From contig ONBB01000002.1 in assembly GCA_900315935.1 (NCBI GenBank), positions 124,001-188,000 of the forward strand: a stretch of DNA of 64,000 nt. Direction: 5' to 3'. Origin of the DNA: an uncultured Bacteroidales bacterium. GTDB taxonomy: Bacteria; Bacteroidota; Bacteroidia; Bacteroidales; P3. Below, piece after piece: positions 58,763 through 64,000 of this stretch. The notes below the pieces were generated by a model. It was given only the letters and a program-made list of their open reading frames with translations, had not been told where the DNA came from and did no database searches. How positions within the stretch are numbered: position 1 is the first letter of the stretch; every line of letters begins with the position of its first letter. A program made the translations under genes and the position numbers.

Positions 58763-58799
58763 CCAAGGGAGTACGAAGAGAGGCAAAACCTATAACTTA
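58763..58799 (+). repeat. Copy 3 of the 37-bp dispersed intergenic motif
   Basis: Core GCAAAACCTATA, about 160 nt upstream of aspA and in the same orientation; ungapped match to copies 1 and 2. Confidence 0.7.
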
Positions 58800-58861
58800 T
58801 CGATGGCAGAATACCAGCCAGTTATGTGGCAAGAAATTTTTAAAAAAAATTCACTTTTTTC

Positions 58862-58890
58862 TTGCAAATCATTTTTATTTTGTATATTTG
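58862..58890 (+). promoter_or_regulatory. Promoter of the aspA-nqr operon
   Basis: TATATTTG (58883-58890) matches TAnnTTTG; a TTG lies 18 nt upstream. The transcript would carry a ~65-nt leader before the ATG at 58961. Confidence 0.6.
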
Positions 58891-58960
58891 CCGCAGAAAC
58901 AAAATAGATATTTTTGATACAAAAAACTAAATAACAAACATTTATATAATAAAAAAAGAC

Positions 58961-60379
58961 ATGAATAACGATAAATTCCGCACCGAAAGCGACCTCCTGG
59001 GGTCGAAAGAAGTACCCGCCAACGCCCTCTACGGAGTGCAAACCACCCGCGCCATTGAGAACTTCCACATCAGTGGCCAGCTGTTGAGCTCATATCCTTA
59101 TTTTATTAAGGGCATGGCCATCACCAAGAAGGCCGCCGCCATGGCCAACGTCGAAGTGGGCATGATCACCGCCCAGCAGGGCGAGGCCATCGTCTGGGCA
59201 TGCGACCAGCTGCTCGCCGGACGCCACCACGACGAGTTCCCCATCGACATGATCCAGGGCGGTGCCGGCACCTCGACCAACATGGCTGCCAACGAGGTCA
59301 TAGCCAACCTCGCCCTCGAGCACATGGGCTACCAGCGCGGCCAGTACGAGCACTGCTCGCCCAACGACGTGGTCAACGCCTCGCAGTCCACCAACGACGC
59401 CTACCCCTGCGCCATCCACATGGCCCTCTGCCTCGAGCACCTCGACTTCATGCCCCGCCTGGAGAAGATGATCGACGCCCTCGATAAGAAGAGCCGCGAG
59501 TTCGCCCACGTGGTCAAAATGGGCCGCACTCAGCTGCAGGACGCCGTCCCGATGACCCTCGGCCAGACTTTCGGCGGCTTTGCCGACGCACTGCGCGGCG
59601 AGCTGACCAACCTGCGCAACTCGGCCGACGAGTTCCTCATCGTCAACATGGGCGCCACCGCCATCGGCACCGGCATCTGCTCCAAGCCCGGCTACAGCGA
59701 AGCCTGCATCAAGGCCCTCCGCAAAATCACCGGCTGGAACATCACCCTGGCCGACAACCTCATCGAGGCCACCTCTGCCACCACCTGCATGATCCAGTAC
59801 AGCAACGCCATGAAGCGCCTGGCCATCAAGGTCAACAAGATGTGCAACGACCTCCGCCTGCTCTCCTCCGGCCCCCGCTGCGGCCTGAACGAAATCAACC
59901 TGCCCGAGCGCCAGCCCGGCTCCTCCATCATGCCCGGCAAGGTCAACCCCGTCATCCCCGAGGTGATGAACCAAGTGTGCTACAAGGTGATCGGCAACGA
60001 CGTCTGCATCACCCTCGCCTCCGACAACGGACAGCTCGAGCTCAACGTCATGGAGCCCGTCATCGCCTACACCCTATTCGAGAGCATCCACCTGCTCGAG
60101 AACGGCCTCGACACCCTCCGCACCCTCTGCATCGACGGCATCAAGGCCAACGAGGACCGCTGCCGCCAGATGGTCGAGCATTCCATCGGCATCGTTACCA
60201 TGCTCAACCCCATCATCGGATACAAGCAGAGCACCAAGATTGCCAAAGAGGCCGCCGAGACCGGACGCGGCGTCTACGAGCTTGTGCTTGAGAAAGGGCT
60301 GCTGACCAAAGACCAGCTCGACGAGATACTCAAACCCGAGAACATGCTCCAACCCGTTGACCTCACCCTCAACAAATAA
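58961..60379 (+). CDS. aspA: Aspartate ammonia-lyase
   Basis: 472 residues, fumarase/aspartase superfamily. The signature GSSIMPGKVNPVIPE carries the catalytic Ser loop, with GGAGTSTNMAANEVIAN, SQSTNDAYP and GRTQLQDAVPMTLGQ at the active site. The MIQGG and GPRCGLNEINLP context favours aspartase over fumarase C. It deaminates aspartate to fumarate and ammonia. The stop codon abuts the nqrA ATG, so it is probably the first gene of an aspA-nqrABCD transcript that supplies fumarate as electron acceptor. Confidence 0.93.
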   Translation: MNNDKFRTESDLLGSKEVPANALYGVQTTRAIENFHISGQLLSSYPYFIKGMAITKKAAAMANVEVGMITAQQGEAIVWACDQLLAGRHHDEFPIDMIQGGAGTSTNMAANEVIANLALEHMGYQRGQYEHCSPNDVVNASQSTNDAYPCAIHMALCLEHLDFMPRLEKMIDALDKKSREFAHVVKMGRTQLQDAVPMTLGQTFGGFADALRGELTNLRNSADEFLIVNMGATAIGTGICSKPGYSEACIKALRKITGWNITLADNLIEATSATTCMIQYSNAMKRLAIKVNKMCNDLRLLSSGPRCGLNEINLPERQPGSSIMPGKVNPVIPEVMNQVCYKVIGNDVCITLASDNGQLELNVMEPVIAYTLFESIHLLENGLDTLRTLCIDGIKANEDRCRQMVEHSIGIVTMLNPIIGYKQSTKIAKEAAETGRGVYELVLEKGLLTKDQLDEILKPENMLQPVDLTLNK

Positions 60380-61753
60380 ATGAAGACACATAGTATAAAA
60401 ATTAAGAAAGGTCTCGATGTGCCGCTGCCGGGAACCCCCGAGCGGCACACGACCGACCTGCGTAGCATGGACCTCTATGCCGTGAAGCCCGCCGATGTGG
60501 TGGGCTTTACGCCTAGATTGTCCGTCGCCGAGGGCGACACCGTCTGCGCCGGCCAGCCGCTGGTCGTCGACAAGCGCGACCCACGCCTTTTCCTACCCTC
60601 GCCCGTCAGCGGAACGGTCCACGCCATCGTCCGCGGCGAAAAGCGCAAACTGCTGGAAGTCATTGTAGGGACGCAGCGCGCTGCGTCCGAAAAGAAGGAC
60701 AACCCCCAGCGGACGCAGCACGCTGCGTCCCTACAGGAGAGCCCCGTCTGGTGGATGTTGCGCCAGCGCCCCTTCGGCACCATCGCCGACCCCGACGCCA
60801 AGCCCAAAGCCATCGTCGTCTCCCTGCGCGACACCAATCCGCTGGCTCCCGACCTCACCCTCGCCCTCCGTGGACGCGAGCATGAGTTCGAGGCCGGTGT
60901 GAAGGCGCTGGAAGCCTATGCCGAAGTGCACTGCGTCAAAGCCCAAGGCCCCCACCCTGCCGGCAACGTCGGCACCCAGATTGCCGCCCTCTGCCCCATC
61001 AGCAAAGGCGAGTGCGTCTGGACCGTGAACGCTCAGGATGTGGCCAACATCGGCCGCTGGATGCTCACCGGGGAGTACCGCCCCGAGCGCCTCGTGGCTG
61101 TCGGCGGCCCTGCCGCCAAGGCTCCCCACTACTACCGCCTCACCGTCGGCGCCTGCCTCAAACGCATCACCGACGTGCAGCTGATGGATACCTGCTATCC
61201 TAGTTTAACCAGTTCCGCCAGCGAATCCAGCTCAACCAGAATTATCTCCGGCAGCCCCCTCTCGGGCACCACCGTCGCCCCCGACGGCTTCCTCGGCATG
61301 TACGACCAGCAGCTCTGCCTCATCCCCGAGGGCGACCAGTACGAGTTCATGGGTTGGCTCATGCCCGGCCTGAAGAAGTTCAGCTTCAGCAAGACCTTCC
61401 TCAGCGGCCTGACGGAGCCCATCATGTCCCTCAAGCCCGTCCAGGCGCTGACCTCCTTCATGTCCCTCGAATCCCAGAAACCGTCCTACACCTTCAACAC
61501 CAACCTCCACGGCTCGGTGCGCCCCTTCCTCTTCACCGGCTCGTTCGAGCGCGTCTTCCCCTTCGACATCTACCCCCTGCAGCTTATCAAAGCCTGCATC
61601 GTGGGCGATGTGGAGCTCCAGGAACAGCTGGGCATCTATGAGGTGGAGCCCGAAGACTTCGCCCTCTGCGAATTCATCGACCCCTCGAAGACCGAGATAC
61701 AGACCATCATCCGCGAGGCCCTCGAGGTCCTCAGAAAGGAGGCTACTGCATGA
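60380..61753 (+). CDS. nqrA: Na+-translocating NADH:quinone reductase subunit A
   Basis: 457 residues. NqrA blocks are visible: KIKKGLDVPLPG, DPRLFLPSPVSGTVHAI (barrel-sandwich hybrid), GPHPAGNVGTQIAALCPISKGECVWTVNAQDV and the SLKPVQALTSF part. NqrA is the quinone-side peripheral subunit of the Nqr sodium pump. Two in-frame insertions are present: an inverted pair of 25-bp palindromes (about residues 95-119, VGTQRAASEKKDNPQRTQHAASLQ) after KLLEVI, and a degenerate 9-bp CCAG tract (about 274-287, SLTSSASESSSTR) before IISGSPLSG. Confidence 0.94.
   Translation: MKTHSIKIKKGLDVPLPGTPERHTTDLRSMDLYAVKPADVVGFTPRLSVAEGDTVCAGQPLVVDKRDPRLFLPSPVSGTVHAIVRGEKRKLLEVIVGTQRAASEKKDNPQRTQHAASLQESPVWWMLRQRPFGTIADPDAKPKAIVVSLRDTNPLAPDLTLALRGREHEFEAGVKALEAYAEVHCVKAQGPHPAGNVGTQIAALCPISKGECVWTVNAQDVANIGRWMLTGEYRPERLVAVGGPAAKAPHYYRLTVGACLKRITDVQLMDTCYPSLTSSASESSSTRIISGSPLSGTTVAPDGFLGMYDQQLCLIPEGDQYEFMGWLMPGLKKFSFSKTFLSGLTEPIMSLKPVQALTSFMSLESQKPSYTFNTNLHGSVRPFLFTGSFERVFPFDIYPLQLIKACIVGDVELQEQLGIYEVEPEDFALCEFIDPSKTEIQTIIREALEVLRKEATA
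60664..60735 (+). repeat. Inverted palindromic element inserted in nqrA
   Basis: TGTAGGGACGCAGCGCGCTG... (60664-60688) and its near-perfect reverse complement (60711-60735), each itself palindromic around CGCAGCGCGCTGCG. Frame is preserved through the whole element. Confidence 0.88.
61200..61239 (+). repeat. Degenerate 9-bp CTAG/CCAG tract in nqrA
   Basis: CTAG at 61200 followed by CCAG at 61209, 61218, 61227 and 61236, exact 9-bp register; looks like an aged CTAG-N5 tract. Confidence 0.75.
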
Positions 61754-62913
61754 TGAACATGAAATGGCTCGAACAGTGGTTCGAGAAGATAGAACCCAAA
61801 GGCAAATGGAGTTGGCTGGGCAGCACCTACGAAGCCTTCCACACCTTCGCCTTCACCCCCAAAGCCGTTACCCGTGCCGGTGCACACATCCGCGATGCCG
61901 TCGACATGAAGCGCAGCATCATCATCGTGGTCATCGCCCTGGTGCCCGCCCTGCTCTTCGGCATGTGGAACATTGGCTACCAGACCGCCATGAGCACCGG
62001 TACCGATTGGCACTGGATGTATATGTGGTGGTTCGGCTTCCTGCGCATGCTTCCGCTCATCGCGGTGAGCTACATCGTGGGTCTGGCCATCGAGTTCGCC
62101 TTTGCCCAGTACCGGCACCACGAAGTCAACGAGGGCTTCCTGGCCACCGGTCTGCTCATCCCCATGATTGTGCCCGTTACCACCCCGCTGTGGCAGTTGG
62201 CACTGGCCGTGGCCTTCGCCGTCATCATCGGCAAGGAGGTATTCGGCGGCAGCGGCATGAACTTCCTCAACCCCGCACTGGTGGCGCGCGCTTTCCTTTT
62301 CTTCGCCTACCCGACCCACATGAGTGGCGACAAGGTGTGGGTGGCCGCCGACCTCTGGGGCAGCGACGCCATCGCCGGTGCCACGCCCATGGGCGAACTG
62401 GCTGCCGGTGCCATGCCTACCGCCTCGGCGCTCGACATGCTCCTCGGCACCATCCCCGGCTCCACCTGCGAGACCTCCGTCATCGCCATCGCCCTCGGTG
62501 GACTGCTGCTGCTCTTCACCGGCATCGCCTCGTGGCGTATCATGCTGAGTGTATTCCTCGGCGGCGGCGCCATGGGTCTGCTCTTCAACGCCATCGGTGG
62601 CACCACCTACCTCGACCTGCCTTTCTACTACCACTTCCTACTGGGCGGCTTTGCCTTCGGCGCCGTCTTCATGGCCACTGACCCCGTTACCGCCGCGCAG
62701 ACCAACGCCGGCAAGTGGATCTACGGACTGCTCATCGGCGCCTTCGCCGTGCTGCTCCGTGTGGCCAACCCCGCCTACCCAGAGGGCATGATGCTCAGCA
62801 TACTGCTCATGAACTGCCTGGCTCCGCTGATTGACCACTGTGTGGTGGCCAGGAATATCAAATCTAGACAATCTAGATTATCTAGAACTTCTAGAAAGGA
62901 GGCCCAGCAATGA
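61750..62913 (+). CDS. nqrB: Na+-translocating NADH:quinone reductase subunit B
   Basis: 387 residues with about ten membrane helices, NqrB/RnfD family. The covalent FMN site is in AGATPMGEL (Thr), and GFLATGLLIPMIVP and NFLNPALVARAFLFF are conserved. It binds FMN and riboflavin and forms part of the Na+ path. The ATG overlaps the nqrA stop codon. After the last helix the protein ends in a CTAG-encoded tail ([18 protein letters not shown]) whose DNA supplies the Shine-Dalgarno-like AAGGAGG before nqrC. Confidence 0.95.
   Translation: MMNMKWLEQWFEKIEPKGKWSWLGSTYEAFHTFAFTPKAVTRAGAHIRDAVDMKRSIIIVVIALVPALLFGMWNIGYQTAMSTGTDWHWMYMWWFGFLRMLPLIAVSYIVGLAIEFAFAQYRHHEVNEGFLATGLLIPMIVPVTTPLWQLALAVAFAVIIGKEVFGGSGMNFLNPALVARAFLFFAYPTHMSGDKVWVAADLWGSDAIAGATPMGELAAGAMPTASALDMLLGTIPGSTCETSVIAIALGGLLLLFTGIASWRIMLSVFLGGGAMGLLFNAIGGTTYLDLPFYYHFLLGGFAFGAVFMATDPVTAAQTNAGKWIYGLLIGAFAVLLRVANPAYPEGMMLSILLMNCLAPLIDHCVVARNIKSRQSRLSRTSRKEAQQ
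62864..62894 (+). repeat. In-frame CTAG-N5 tract at the 3' end of nqrB
   Basis: CTAG at 62864, 62873, 62882 and 62891, exact 9-bp spacing, ending 16 nt before the nqrC ATG. Confidence 0.88.
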
Positions 62914-63527
62914 AAAAGACCTTTTCCAACACCTACATCTTCATCTACTCCGCCGCACTGGTGGTGGTGGCGGCATTGATTCTGACCATCGTCTCCGTCA
63001 GCCTCAAGCCCCTCCAGCAAAAGAACCAAGCCGCCGAGACCAAGCAGATGATACTGAAGACCATCGGCGTGGATGCCACGCGCGACAATGCCGACGCTCT
63101 CTATGCCCAGCACATCACCGAGCAGGATGGCTACTACGCCTACTCCGGCGGCATAGTCCTTCCGCTGCGCGGCACCGGCCTGTGGGGTCCCATCTGGGGG
63201 TACCTTGCCCTGGACGGCAGCAGCACCGTGGTGGGCGCCATCTTCGACCACAAGGGCGAGACCCCCGGCCTCGGCGGCGAAATATCCTCCGAGAAGTTCG
63301 CCCAGCAGTTCATCGGCAAGAAGATGGACACCCAACCCATCGCCCTGCGCAAGAACGCCGACCGCAACAACGCCTACGAGGTCGACGCCATCAGCGGCGG
63401 CACCATGACCTCCAACGGCGTAACGGATATGCTCACCAAAGCCTTTGATGACTATACTAATCTGAATACTCGGAATATTCAGAATACTCCGAACACTCCA
63501 ACAGAAAGAAAGGAGACCCAGCAATGA
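62910..63527 (+). CDS. nqrC: Na+-translocating NADH:quinone reductase subunit C
   Basis: 205 residues. An N-terminal membrane helix (about 9-31) precedes a periplasmic FMN-binding domain with the covalent-flavin motif SGGTMTSNG (Thr) and [16 protein letters not shown]. Slightly shorter than Bacteroides homologues in the periplasmic part, with a repeat-encoded C-terminal tail ([21 protein letters not shown]) that resembles the nqrB tail in its last codons. Overlaps nqrB and nqrD by 4 nt each. Confidence 0.94.
   Translation: MKKTFSNTYIFIYSAALVVVAALILTIVSVSLKPLQQKNQAAETKQMILKTIGVDATRDNADALYAQHITEQDGYYAYSGGIVLPLRGTGLWGPIWGYLALDGSSTVVGAIFDHKGETPGLGGEISSEKFAQQFIGKKMDTQPIALRKNADRNNAYEVDAISGGTMTSNGVTDMLTKAFDDYTNLNTRNIQNTPNTPTERKETQQ
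63459..63503 (+). repeat. In-frame 9-bp tract (TCNGA type) at the 3' end of nqrC
   Basis: AATCTGAAT, ACTCGGAAT, ATTCAGAAT, ACTCCGAAC, ACTCCAACA: five 9-bp units, followed by AAGGAGAC before the nqrD ATG. Confidence 0.88.
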
Positions 63528-64000
63528 AAAACTTCGACCTTATAAAACTACCCTTCAACAAGCAAAACCCCATCACCGTACAGGTGCTGGGCATCTGCTC
63601 CTGCCTGGCGGTTACGGCCCAGTTGAAGCCCGCCGTGGTGATGTCCCTCTCGGTCATCGTCGTGGTGGTGCTGGCCAACCTCATTGTCTCCCTCCTGCGC
63701 AACACCATTCCGCCGCGCATCCGTATCATCGTGCAGCTGGTCGTCGTCTCCACCCTCGTGGTGCTGGTGGACCAGACGCTGAAAGCCTTCGTCTACGACG
63801 TGAGCAAACAGCTCTCGGTCTTCGTGGGCCTCATCATCACCAACTGCATCGTCATGGGTCGCCTCGAAGCCTTCGCCATGGTGCAGAAGCCGTGGCCTTC
63901 GTTCCTCGACGGCATCGGCAACGGCCTGGGCTACAGCGTCATCCTCGTCGCCTTGGGTTTCACCCGCGAACTCTTCGGCAGCGGCACCCTCTGGGGCTAC
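63524..64000 (+). CDS. nqrD: Na+-translocating NADH:quinone reductase subunit D, partial
   Basis: 159 codons to the right edge, no stop. The start overlaps the nqrC stop codon (ATGA). Membrane helices and the conserved [13 protein letters not shown] (with the Cys that helps ligate the membrane Fe centre in NqrD/NqrE and RnfA/RnfE) and [16 protein letters not shown] motifs identify NqrD. nqrE and nqrF are expected just beyond the window. Confidence 0.94.
   Translation, partial: MKNFDLIKLPFNKQNPITVQVLGICSCLAVTAQLKPAVVMSLSVIVVVVLANLIVSLLRNTIPPRIRIIVQLVVVSTLVVLVDQTLKAFVYDVSKQLSVFVGLIITNCIVMGRLEAFAMVQKPWPSFLDGIGNGLGYSVILVALGFTRELFGSGTLWGY

Larger units (their letters stand above)
58572..58960. 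other. 389-nt divergent regulatory region upstream of aspA
   Basis: It holds a 15-bp perfect inverted repeat with AATTATGCG sub-repeats (58593-58675), three 21-22-bp direct repeats (58666-58738), the third copy of the 37-bp motif (58763-58799) and the aspA promoter (58862-58890). No gene was seen. Confidence 0.75.

Overview
The window comes from a moderately GC-rich member of the Bacteroidota, most likely order Bacteroidales. The signs are the promoter elements of the primary sigma factor of this phylum (TTTG, about 20 nt, TAnnTTTG) upstream of several genes, a short RpoD without region 1.1, PorU and PorV of the type IX secretion system (T9SS), many SPII lipoproteins, an Nqr sodium pump and the [FeFe]-hydrogenase maturase HydF. 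I saw no rRNA, tRNA, CRISPR array, insertion sequence or prophage. Two genes run off the ends: a large secreted GG-rich surface protein on the left (minus strand, 1-2595) and nqrD on the right (63524-64000).

Layout. 1-5.6 kb: surface protein, a secreted WG-repeat protein and dihydroorotase. 5.7-12.5 kb (minus): porU-porV-ispF-clpS-nfeD-floA. 12.7-24.9 kb (plus): TlpA-like lipoprotein, outer-membrane barrel, ribF, a nitrilase-family amidase, mutS2, hydF, folA, cinA, a DUF486 membrane protein and a GH2 beta-mannosidase. 24.9-31.7 kb: small lipoprotein, rsmG, rpoD, lipoprotein, folD, ffh, radA. 31.7-41.7 kb (minus): a ThrE-like exporter, two members of an unrecognised membrane family, a U32 peptidase-family RNA-modification protein, a secreted esterase, a barrel lipoprotein, a pseudogene scrap, a third membrane paralogue and a coiled-coil secreted protein. 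41.8-48 kb (minus): a PurF-like protein, a MauE/DoxX-thioredoxin protein with two Cys-rich mini-lipoproteins, ftsK and a secreted protein. 48.3-56 kb (minus): folC, outer-membrane barrel, large TPR protein, CxxC-less TlpA-like protein. 56-58.6 kb: a small ORF and fimbrillin-like lipoprotein facing a DUF6266 protein. 59-64 kb: aspA-nqrA-nqrB-nqrC-nqrD.

How the genes fit together. PorU and PorV form the cell-surface sortase step of T9SS and could process cargo such as the left-edge protein. AspA makes fumarate and its stop codon abuts the start of nqrA, which suggests that aspartate-derived fumarate serves as terminal acceptor for quinol generated by the Na+-pumping NADH dehydrogenase. HydF adds hydrogen metabolism. 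folA, folC and folD, with pyrC and the PurF-like gene, cover folate and nucleotide synthesis.

The most striking property is an invasion of short-period repeats. Tracts with an exact 9-bp period (CTAG-N5 or TCNGA-centred units) lie inside coding sequences, in frame, in pyrC, mutS2, hydF, cinA, the beta-mannosidase, ftsK, the DUF6266 gene, nqrA, nqrB and nqrC. Heptanucleotide tracts occur both in genes (mutS2, hydF, beta-mannosidase, radA, folC, a signal peptide) and between genes. Tracts with an 11-bp period were seen only between genes. In the beta-mannosidase one 9-bp tract sits exactly where the Ig-like domain should be. A 37-bp intergenic motif recurs three times. A decayed 3'-end copy of the coiled-coil gene, carrying an in-frame stop, flanks the AT-richer third membrane paralogue.
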